Source: Desulfomicrobium orale DSM 12838 (GTDB taxonomy: Bacteria > Desulfobacterota > Desulfovibrionia > Desulfovibrionales > Desulfomicrobiaceae). Taken from it: a stretch of 64,000 nt of DNA. Under the pieces are notes generated by a model. That model was not told the origin of the DNA. It did no database searches and saw nothing but the letters and a program-made list of their open reading frames with translations. Position numbers and translations under genes: made by a program. Of the stretch, positions 56,902-64,000 are shown in pieces. Numbering within the stretch: the stretch's first letter is position 1; the number at the start of each line of letters is the position of its first letter. The DNA is taken from assembly GCF_001553625.1 (NCBI RefSeq), contig NZ_CP014230.1:2356001-2420000 (forward strand). Direction: 5' to 3'.

Positions 56902-59900
56902 TGTTTCGAAGCAAACTTTTCCGCGCCGCCAAAAGGGCCGCATATGTCATGGCCGCGCTCACGCTTCCGGCCTGCTTGGCCCTGCTCTGGCTCTTCGGTA
57001 CGGCGGGCGGCCGCCAGACCCTGCTCGATCTGGCCGATGCGGCCACAGCCTCGGAAAATTTTCATCTGCGGGCCCGGGGCCTGAACCTGGGAAGGGAATG
57101 GACGCTTGAGTCGCTGCATCTCTCCGACGCATCGGGAGTCTGGCTGGAACTGCATCAAATCCGGCTGCAGCCAAGGCTCCGGTCTCTTCTGAAGGGACAC
57201 GTCCATCTAGAGCATTGCGGCATCGTCCACACCATTCTCCACCGTCTTCCGGAGTCGGAAGAGGGTGCCACCGACACGGAAACGTCCCTGCCGCCGGTAC
57301 GCGTCGCGCGAGTCGATCTGGACCGCGTCGAACTGCGGCCGGAAGCTCTGGGGCAGGCGGCGGACCTGTCGGTCCGGGGCGAGCTGGAACTGAACCCGCA
57401 CGAAGGGCGGACCAATCTGTCCATCATCCGTCTGGACCGGTCTCAGGATGCCCTGCATGTCTCGGGGAGCTTTCAGGAACATCCGGAACAGCTCGCCCTG
57501 GACGTACGCATGCACGAGGCCCCGGAGGGCCTGCTGCATACGCTCCTCGATCTGGAACAGCTGTCCGGAAACGCCACCCAGGGAGTCACTCTGAGTCTGC
57601 GTGGACAAGGTAGCCTGACAGACTGGCCCCTGTCTTTGTCCCTGCGTCTGGCCGGGGCTCTGGAGCTGAACGCCACCGCCGCCCTGAAACTGACCGAAGA
57701 GCCGGAAGCGGACCTGCGCGGACAGGTCCGGCTGGGCACGGCATTGCAGGATACGGCCCGGCTGACCGACCCGGACATCGGCTTCTTTGCCCGCTTATCC
57801 TGGTTGAAGGACGAACTGCGCCTGACCCGCCTGCGTGTGGAGAATGCGGCGGCCGCCATGGATGGAAACGCCACATGGAACCAGGCCAGGGAAGAGATGC
57901 GGGCCGCCGTACGCATCGAAGGCCGGGACATCGCCCCGCTGCTTCCCCCGGACATTTCTCCCGGCCCGGCCGCTTTGAATGCCATGCTCCTGTTCTCGGC
58001 GGAGGGTCTGCGCCTCGACGCGGATATTGTGGCCAAGGACTGGAACATGAGCGGATACCGGTTGAGTGCTGCCAACATAAATGCTTCCCTTGCGCGCGAC
58101 TCCGGCAGCGACTGGGATTTCCGCACAGCCTTCGCCATCCACGCCCCGGAGCTGCCGCCCGACCTGCAGGCCATCTCCGGTACCGCCACGGGCAAGGGAA
58201 GCGGCACCACCTGGCGGCTGGACAACCTGGAGGCGGCAACCCGGACCGTCAGCCTGCGCGCCAGCGGCAAGCTGGATTCCAATCTGAACAGCAGCGTCAC
58301 GGTGGTCATGCGTGATTTTTCCGCGGCGTCCAAAATGGCCGTCTCCGGACGCGTGGCGGCCTCCGCCGACGGCCGTTTCACTCCAGAAGGCCCGGCCTTC
58401 CGTGGACGGCTCGCCCTCCATGCGGAAGGCATTTCCGGACTGCCGCCGGAAGCGGCCCAGCTTGTGGGTCCAAATCCCGGTCTGCATGCGGAACTGTTCC
58501 TCTCTCCTGAAAAAATGCATGTGCGCGATCTGAAATTGCGCGGCAATACCCGCCTTGCCGGAAACGGAACCTTCGAGCCGGAGACAGGTGCATTCTCAAG
58601 CGTCTTCGACGCGGTTTTCCCGGAACTGTGCGTCGCGGATATGCATCTCGCCCCCGGAGCCGCCGCCCAGGGCCAGGCCGCCGGCAACAGCACTGATCTC
58701 GGCCTGGACCTCAGGGCCAGTGCGCCCATGTTTTCCGCCGGACAATTCCACATCACCAACGCCACGGCATCCGCCAGAATTACCGGCCCGCACCGGCCCG
58801 AGTACGATCTGCGCATCCGGGCTCTGACGGAGGGCGAACCTGCGGAATTCGCGGCGCGCGTTCTCATGGACGGCCCCGCCATTCTTCTGCGTAACGCCAC
58901 ACTGAGCCTGCCCCAGAACAAACTGACGGTTACAGGCACTCTGAACACGGACAGCAACATATTTCAGGGTCATGGCCATCTTGACAGCGCAAGTCTCGCT
59001 CCTCTGGGCCGACTGGCCGGGCAGGATATGGACGGAAAGCTCACGCTGTGCACGGATTTTCTTGAGGAGAAAAACCGGCAGGCCGTCCGCATCGAAGGAA
59101 ACGGCAATGCCCTGTCCATGGCCGGGATACATATCGGCCACGCGGCCCTGCACGGCTCCACGGCTCTGCCCGATCCTCTGCGGAGTGCGGACGCGGACCT
59201 GCGGCTCGGGCATATCCACCGGGATTCTCTGCATCTGGACGCCTGCCGGATACAGGCGCGGAGCCGCAATGACGGCGTGCATCTCGTCTTCGGGCTGGAC
59301 CAGAACGCCACCCAGAGCGCGATCACTGGAAAGGCCCTCGCCTCCTGGGATGAAAGAAGGCTTCGGGCCTCCCTGAACTCCCTTGTGGGCACGTTGCTGG
59401 GTCAAAAGCTCCGGCTGGCCGCACCCGTGAACATCACCGTGGAGTCGGAGCGTACCGCCTGGACCAGAGGCGAGTTGCATTTCGGACCGGCGGTTCTGTC
59501 CGGTTCGGGAAACATCGCCGCAAATGGCGTGGACATCGATGCCAGCCTTGAAAACATGGACCCGGCCCTGTTCCGGTTGCTGCGGGATGATCTGCCCCAG
59601 GGAGATATCCAGGCGCGGCTGGCCGTCCGGGGGGCTCCGGAAAATCCGGATGCCAGGATGGATGTGCGGGGGCGGAACATCCGCATATCCGCTCCCGGCC
59701 GGAAAGACCCCCTCACGGTGGATGTTTCGGGACATGCGACCCTGAACCCGGGCCGGTTCAGGAGCACTTTGACTCTGAATGGACAGGACGGTGCGATGAC
59801 CGCAGACGCGGAACTTTCCGTTCCCGTGCGAGGTCCCGTGACCGCTCTTGATATCGCCGGTGACGCACCCCTCACGGGACGCATGCGGGGCGGCCTCGAC

Positions 59901-61130
59901 CTCACCCTGTTGCCGCATCTGCTGCTGCTCGATGATCAGTCGCTTTCCGGCCGGGCAGTCATGGACTTCCGCCTCGGAGGGACCGCATCCACCCCCACCT
60001 TGAGCGGTACGGCACACGTCGGCGACGGGCGCTACGAAAATTACCGCTCCGGCACCAGACTCGAATCCATCAGCGCCACCGCCACGGCCCGAGACGCAGA
60101 GGTAGATTTCATTCTGAACGCTACGGATGGCCGCCAAGGCACGCTCAGTGCCCAGGGTTCGGCAGACCTGAAGCCCCTTTCCTATGTCTGCGATATTCGC
60201 CTGGACCGGTGCGAGCTCGTCAACACGGACCTGATCCGCAGCACGGCGGATGGCCGTCTGCGCGTGTGGGGAAACGGCGGGGCGGCGGCCGTAAACGGCA
60301 CTCTGAAACCAGACCCGGCTTACGTCCAGCTGCCCTCCGACATGTCCGGCGTAACCCGCGTCGAAGTAGAGGAAATCAACGTTCCGGGCGGAGATACGAG
60401 CAGCGGAAAAGACTCCGGCATGCCCGTGAACCTGAACCTGCGGGTCGACGTGCCCACCCGGCTCTTCGTCCGGGGCCGGGGGCTGGATTCGGAGTGGTCC
60501 GGGCGGCTGGACATCACCGGTCCGCAGACGGCTCCGTCGGTCAGGGGGCAGATGAACCTGCTGCGCGGCCGCTTCGAGTTTCTCGATCGCATGTTCGACC
60601 TGACCAAGGGAACCATCTCCTTAAGCGGAGAAACCCCGCCCAATCCGTTTCTGGACATTCTGGGCGAATGCCGGGTCATGGATACCCTGATTCAGGTCCG
60701 GATCAACGGTCCGGCCAGAAATTTCAAACTGGCCCTGTCCTCCGCCCCGCCGCTGCCACAGGACGAGTTGCTGTCCATGATTCTCTTCGGCCGTTCCCTG
60801 CGCGAGATATCCCCGCTGCAAGCCGTCCGTCTGGCCCAGGCTGCGGCCGCCCTGACCGGAGTCGGAGGAGCGGGGATGGGTGTCTTCGATTCCATCAAGG
60901 CCGCTCTGGGGCTGCAGGAAGTGGATATCGGCAGGGATGACGAAGGCAATACGGCCGTCGGCATCGGCGGCTATGTGGGCGGAAAATATTATGTGCGGAC
61001 CCAAAGCAGCGTCTCCGGGCAGGACAGGACGAAAATCGAGATTCAGCTTTCTCCGAAAATCAGTGTGGAGACGGAAATCGGCTCGGACTCCCGTCAGGGT
61101 GGCGGTGTGAACTGGCGCAAGGACTATTGA
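56901..61130 (+). CDS. tamB: TamB (DUF490), inner-membrane-anchored translocation protein
   Basis: 1409 residues, usual size for TamB. One N-terminal membrane helix (VMAALTLPACLALLWLFG), a very long beta-repeat groove of AsmA/TamB type (repeated LDADIV, ASGKLDS, GNGTFEP patterns), and the conserved TamB domain in the last 350 residues (GQMNLLRGRFEFLDRMFDLT, LLSMILFGRSLREISPLQA, ending in SDSRQGGGVNWRKDY). It forms a lipid-conducting bridge to TamA. Translation is coupled to tamA by TGATG. Confidence 0.92.
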   Translation: MFRSKLFRAAKRAAYVMAALTLPACLALLWLFGTAGGRQTLLDLADAATASENFHLRARGLNLGREWTLESLHLSDASGVWLELHQIRLQPRLRSLLKGHVHLEHCGIVHTILHRLPESEEGATDTETSLPPVRVARVDLDRVELRPEALGQAADLSVRGELELNPHEGRTNLSIIRLDRSQDALHVSGSFQEHPEQLALDVRMHEAPEGLLHTLLDLEQLSGNATQGVTLSLRGQGSLTDWPLSLSLRLAGALELNATAALKLTEEPEADLRGQVRLGTALQDTARLTDPDIGFFARLSWLKDELRLTRLRVENAAAAMDGNATWNQAREEMRAAVRIEGRDIAPLLPPDISPGPAALNAMLLFSAEGLRLDADIVAKDWNMSGYRLSAANINASLARDSGSDWDFRTAFAIHAPELPPDLQAISGTATGKGSGTTWRLDNLEAATRTVSLRASGKLDSNLNSSVTVVMRDFSAASKMAVSGRVAASADGRFTPEGPAFRGRLALHAEGISGLPPEAAQLVGPNPGLHAELFLSPEKMHVRDLKLRGNTRLAGNGTFEPETGAFSSVFDAVFPELCVADMHLAPGAAAQGQAAGNSTDLGLDLRASAPMFSAGQFHITNATASARITGPHRPEYDLRIRALTEGEPAEFAARVLMDGPAILLRNATLSLPQNKLTVTGTLNTDSNIFQGHGHLDSASLAPLGRLAGQDMDGKLTLCTDFLEEKNRQAVRIEGNGNALSMAGIHIGHAALHGSTALPDPLRSADADLRLGHIHRDSLHLDACRIQARSRNDGVHLVFGLDQNATQSAITGKALASWDERRLRASLNSLVGTLLGQKLRLAAPVNITVESERTAWTRGELHFGPAVLSGSGNIAANGVDIDASLENMDPALFRLLRDDLPQGDIQARLAVRGAPENPDARMDVRGRNIRISAPGRKDPLTVDVSGHATLNPGRFRSTLTLNGQDGAMTADAELSVPVRGPVTALDIAGDAPLTGRMRGGLDLTLLPHLLLLDDQSLSGRAVMDFRLGGTASTPTLSGTAHVGDGRYENYRSGTRLESISATATARDAEVDFILNATDGRQGTLSAQGSADLKPLSYVCDIRLDRCELVNTDLIRSTADGRLRVWGNGGAAAVNGTLKPDPAYVQLPSDMSGVTRVEVEEINVPGGDTSSGKDSGMPVNLNLRVDVPTRLFVRGRGLDSEWSGRLDITGPQTAPSVRGQMNLLRGRFEFLDRMFDLTKGTISLSGETPPNPFLDILGECRVMDTLIQVRINGPARNFKLALSSAPPLPQDELLSMILFGRSLREISPLQAVRLAQAAAALTGVGGAGMGVFDSIKAALGLQEVDIGRDDEGNTAVGIGGYVGGKYYVRTQSSVSGQDRTKIEIQLSPKISVETEIGSDSRQGGGVNWRKDY

Positions 61131-61329
61131 CGGGCGGAATGTTCTGGCCCGGAATTGTCAACCAGCGCAAAAAAACATACCGGGTGCGGACACGTGACGA
61201 GTTCGGACGGAAAGCTCCTGCCCGGAGCCGCCCGAGATTGCCCGGAACCACTGCGCATCTGCACGATTCGTAAGCGGATTCGGGACACGCCATAAGAACC
61301 TTCCAACCCGGACACAAATCGGCGGAAAC

Positions 61330-63525
61330 GTGCACGTCCTCACCATGGCGCCCCTTCTTCCCTCCTGGACAGGAAGCTTTTCCGGACGTTTTTTTCCCGG
61401 TACCAATTTTATCGACGCCTCCTTCGATTTCGATTTTCTGAACGATCTGCCTTCTCTGTACGCGAACCTGCGCCACTGGCTGTCCAGCATGGACAGCGTC
61501 GTAGCGGTATATATCGGCATTCTGGTCCTCATCGTACTGATCATCCTGTACGCAATACAGACTCACAGAACCAGAGTTCAGGCTTTGCGCCTGTCGCTTC
61601 TGGTGCATAACGCTCCGGTCATGATCCGCGCACACGACAAACGCGGCGTCCCCCTGTTCTGGAACAGGGAATGCGAACGCGTCACCGGCTATCCGGCCCG
61701 CAGAATCGTGAACAATTCCGACTCCTGGACCCTGCTCTATCCCGACCCCGCGCTGCGGGACAAAACAGCGGCCATGCGGAAAGCGCCCGCACGCGACTAT
61801 ACCGACGCCCGCAATCCCGTCACCTGCGCGGATGGCAGCACCCGCATCATCACCTGGTTCAGCATTTCCGAAAGCCATCCCATTCCGGGCTGGTACTCCT
61901 GGGAAACGGGTCTGGATATCACCGAGCAACAGGCCGCCGCCGAGGCCTTAAAGGAACGCGACCTGCGTCAGAAAGCCATTCTGGACAATATCCCGGACGT
62001 GGCCTGGCTCAAGGACAGAAAGCTCCGTCTGGTCGCCGTGAACAGGCGTTTCTGCACCCTGATGCAAAGGACCGAACATGCGCTGCTCGGGCGGACCATC
62101 ATGGATTTCTGGCCCGCGGAATTCAGCGGGCCATGTGCGGAGACGGATCGTCTGGTACTGCGTGAAGGCCGGCCGCTGTGGCAGGAAGAACGGATTCCGT
62201 CCTCTTCTTCCGAAGAAATCTGGCACGAAACCTTCCGCACTCCCATCTACGGCACCTCCGGGGAAATCATCGGCATCGCCGGCATAGGCCGGGACATCAC
62301 CGAAAAAAGAAAGACGGCCCAGGAGCTGCTCCTGGCCAAGCAGAGAGCCGAAGAAGCCAACAAGACCAAAAGCGAATTTCTGGCCAACATGAGCCACGAA
62401 ATCCGCACGCCGCTGAACGGCATTCTGGGTATGCTCCAGCTCATGACATCCACCGCTATGACCGAAGAGCAGAGCACCTACATCCGTACGGCCATCACTT
62501 CTTCCCGGCGCCTGTCCAGGCTTCTGGCGGATATTCTGGATATTTCCAAGATAGAGGCGGGACAGCTCGAGATCATCCGCGAACCCTTCGCCATACGCGA
62601 ACTCCAGGAAGCCCTTCAGGACATTTTTCAGCTCACGGCAAACCGGACGGGCGTGCCCCTGCGCGTACGCATCGCTGAAGATGTGCCGCCCTACCTGATG
62701 GGAGACGAGGCCCGGCTGCGCCAGATCATTTTCAATCTGGTCGGCAACGCGTTCAAATTCACCACCCGGGGCTCTGTCAGCGTGGATATCGACTGCCTGC
62801 GCAAAACCACGGAACACTGCCGCCTGCTGATCACCGTGACGGATACGGGAGCCGGCATTCCGGGCTCCATGCAGGACAAGATTTTCGATTCCTTCACCCA
62901 GGTCGAGGGCAGTGCGTCCAGAAGTCATGCTGGCGTCGGGCTCGGACTGGCCATTGTCCGGCGGCTGATACATCTCATGAACGCGAATCTGGCCATTTCC
63001 AGCGCTCCGGGGGAAGGTACGGAAATATGCATTTCCCTGCCCTTGGACATCGCGCGTCACTACGAGCAGCGCGCGGAAGCGGAAAAAGCCATACAGACTT
63101 CTTCCAGCCCCCTGAGATTTCTGGTGGCCGAGGACGACCAGATCAATCAACTGGCCATCACCCGGCTTCTGGAAAAGAAGGGGCACCGGGTGCACTGTGT
63201 GGCCAACGGCCTGACCCTTCTGGAGGAAGTCAAATCGGGCGCCTACGACATGGTGCTCATGGACGTGCAGATGCCGGGCATGGACGGTATCGAGGCCACC
63301 CGGCACATCCGTCTGCTGCCCGAGTTCGAGCGCGTACGGACCATCCCCATCATTGCGCTGACCGCCTGCGCCATGAGCGGCGACCGGGAGAGATTCCTGA
63401 GAAGCGGCATGGACGGCTATATTCCAAAGCCCGTGGACTGGAACATACTGAGTCACGTCATCGCCGTCGTGGCGGAAAAGCGCCGGGCCCGGAACGTCAG
63501 AGATCTTCCCCGGCCGAGGGCATGA
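61330..63525 (+). CDS. Hybrid histidine kinase with two PAS domains
   Basis: 731 residues. One membrane helix (about 55-75), PAS 1 (88-205), PAS 2 (212-330; each followed by an EQ/EK-type PAC end such as GLDITEQQ and GRDITEKR), HisKA with [11 protein letters not shown], HATPase with [17 protein letters not shown] and [11 protein letters not shown], and a C-terminal receiver with [21 protein letters not shown] and the lysine in YIPKPVD. No Hpt domain. The first codon is GTG with GCGGA upstream; ATG at 61345 is the alternative. A 200-base gap without gene follows tamB. Signal and partner unknown. Confidence 0.88.
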   Translation: MHVLTMAPLLPSWTGSFSGRFFPGTNFIDASFDFDFLNDLPSLYANLRHWLSSMDSVVAVYIGILVLIVLIILYAIQTHRTRVQALRLSLLVHNAPVMIRAHDKRGVPLFWNRECERVTGYPARRIVNNSDSWTLLYPDPALRDKTAAMRKAPARDYTDARNPVTCADGSTRIITWFSISESHPIPGWYSWETGLDITEQQAAAEALKERDLRQKAILDNIPDVAWLKDRKLRLVAVNRRFCTLMQRTEHALLGRTIMDFWPAEFSGPCAETDRLVLREGRPLWQEERIPSSSSEEIWHETFRTPIYGTSGEIIGIAGIGRDITEKRKTAQELLLAKQRAEEANKTKSEFLANMSHEIRTPLNGILGMLQLMTSTAMTEEQSTYIRTAITSSRRLSRLLADILDISKIEAGQLEIIREPFAIRELQEALQDIFQLTANRTGVPLRVRIAEDVPPYLMGDEARLRQIIFNLVGNAFKFTTRGSVSVDIDCLRKTTEHCRLLITVTDTGAGIPGSMQDKIFDSFTQVEGSASRSHAGVGLGLAIVRRLIHLMNANLAISSAPGEGTEICISLPLDIARHYEQRAEAEKAIQTSSSPLRFLVAEDDQINQLAITRLLEKKGHRVHCVANGLTLLEEVKSGAYDMVLMDVQMPGMDGIEATRHIRLLPEFERVRTIPIIALTACAMSGDRERFLRSGMDGYIPKPVDWNILSHVIAVVAEKRRARNVRDLPRPRA

Positions 63526-63739
63526 CACCCTGCGTCAGCGCGGCTATTTCCTGCAGGGCGCGCCCCCGGTCCTGAGCCAGCTGCTTCCACTTCTTCTTTT
63601 CCTTCTTTGTGGCTTCCAGAGTCTGAAGCAGGTCCTGAATGGTATGCGCCGGATAGCCGTACTTGGCGTGCCTGCCCTTGCGCAGTTCCTCGTCGTTGCG
63701 CTCCTTCAGCGCCCTGATCTGGCTGGAGGAAAGAATCAT
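63497..63739 (-). CDS. Small coiled-coil protein of unknown function
   Basis: 80 residues, highly charged, mostly one long helix (IQDLLQTLEATKKEKKKWKQ). No membrane segment. Its 3' end overlaps the kinase 3' end by 29 bases, tail to tail. The ribosome site is weak and no family is recognised; the coding case rests on a sensible amino-acid composition and position after ilvC on the same strand. Confidence 0.5.
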   Translation of the reverse strand: MILSSSQIRALKERNDEELRKGRHAKYGYPAHTIQDLLQTLEATKKEKKKWKQLAQDRGRALQEIAALTQGVMPSAGEDL

Positions 63740-63849
63740 GGCGTTTTCGGCGGCTTTCCGGCAGCGCTGTTCCGCCGGAGTTTGGTGGGTGCGGACATGG
63801 GATTCTCTCGAAATGCGGATAAAAACAAAGGCGGAGATGCGAACAAAGA

Positions 63850-63868
63850 GGGCGGTTTCAAACCGCCC
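63850..63868 (-). terminator. Terminator hairpin after ilvC
   Basis: GGGCGGTT-TCA-AACCGCCC, a perfect 8-bp stem four bases beyond the ilvC stop. The T-rich flank is better on the plus side (TTTCCTATTTTTT), so it may act in both directions. Confidence 0.65.
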
Positions 63869-63872
63869 TTTC

Positions 63873-64000
63873 CTATTTTTTCAGCCAGGCCATCATGCTG
63901 CGCAGTTCGTCACCGACCCGCTCCACCTGATGCTGGTGGCTGCGGCGGCGCTTGGCCAGAAACGACGGCAGCCCGGCCTTGTTTTCCAGAATCCAGTTCC
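63873..64000 (-). CDS. ilvC: Ketol-acid reductoisomerase (C-terminal end)
   Basis: Only the last 41 residues are in the window: [20 protein letters not shown], then a helix [19 protein letters not shown] and TAG. The end ENKAG...EVGxELRxMM is typical of bacterial IlvC, the second common enzyme of branched-chain amino acid synthesis. The rest lies beyond the right edge. Confidence 0.85.
   Translation of the reverse strand, partial: NWILENKAGLPSFLAKRRRSHQHQVERVGDELRSMMAWLKK

Overview
The window reads as a chromosomal segment of a sulfate-reducing bacterium of the Desulfovibrionales (Desulfovibrio-like). This is an inference from gene content. The lactate-to-acetate operon (pyruvate:ferredoxin oxidoreductase, lactate permease, FAD and Fe-S lactate dehydrogenase subunits, pta, ackA) and the hdrCBA-flxDCBA operon both have the layout known from Desulfovibrio. 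Rubrerythrin, a second ferritin-like protein and a GC-rich, densely packed + and - strand organisation fit an anaerobe of this group. I cannot name the species.

Layout. 1-5.5 kb (+): end of a flagellar operon, flhA(partial)-flhF-flhG-fliA-cheY-fliL-like, then two small conserved-looking genes. 5.5-7.4 kb (+): dus and ispH. 7.6-19.4 kb (-): the operon por-lctP-glcD-(Fe-S subunit)-pta-ackA, which takes lactate through pyruvate and acetyl-CoA to acetate and ATP. It is preceded by a candidate sigma-54 promoter and a distal perfect palindrome, and has hairpins in three of its gaps. 20.0-20.6 kb: a decayed, truncated IS5-type element. 20.7-22.7 kb (+): htpX and aroE. 22.7-28.7 kb (-): the housekeeping run pyrH-frr-uppS-cdsA-dxr-rseP-tsaB, in which frr carries a frameshift in a C7 tract. 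28.9-31.1 kb: two hsp20 genes divergent from rubrerythrin, then a small secreted protein. 31.3-33.0 kb (-): glucokinase and a ferritin-like protein. 33.1-39.8 kb (-): hdrCBA-flxDCBA, an NADH-dependent electron-bifurcating heterodisulfide-reductase complex. 40.1-44.5 kb: phnX with an orphan TRAP binding protein, a tandem universal stress protein, and manB (phosphomannomutase).

44.5-47.0 kb is a symmetrical nest of insertion sequences: two nearly identical 830-bp elements in opposite orientation flank a different 750-bp element, with CTAG/TTAG at every junction. 47.2-54.8 kb (-) is the most unusual block. It encodes a PilZ protein with a zinc ribbon, a membrane-anchored PstS-like binding domain fused to an OmpA domain, a lone receiver, a 1278-residue hybrid histidine kinase ending in three tandem Hpt domains, a WspR-like receiver without a GGDEF domain, and a tail-anchored zinc-ribbon protein. 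55.1-61.1 kb (+) is tamA-tamB for outer-membrane biogenesis. A second hybrid kinase, a small coiled-coil protein and the C-terminus of ilvC finish the window.

Together the window covers motility, the core lactate fermentation branch of a sulfate reducer, redox balancing with NADH/ferredoxin/DsrC-type partners, envelope lipid synthesis and outer-membrane assembly, oxygen and heat defence, and a compact sensory operon whose signal and output are not identified.
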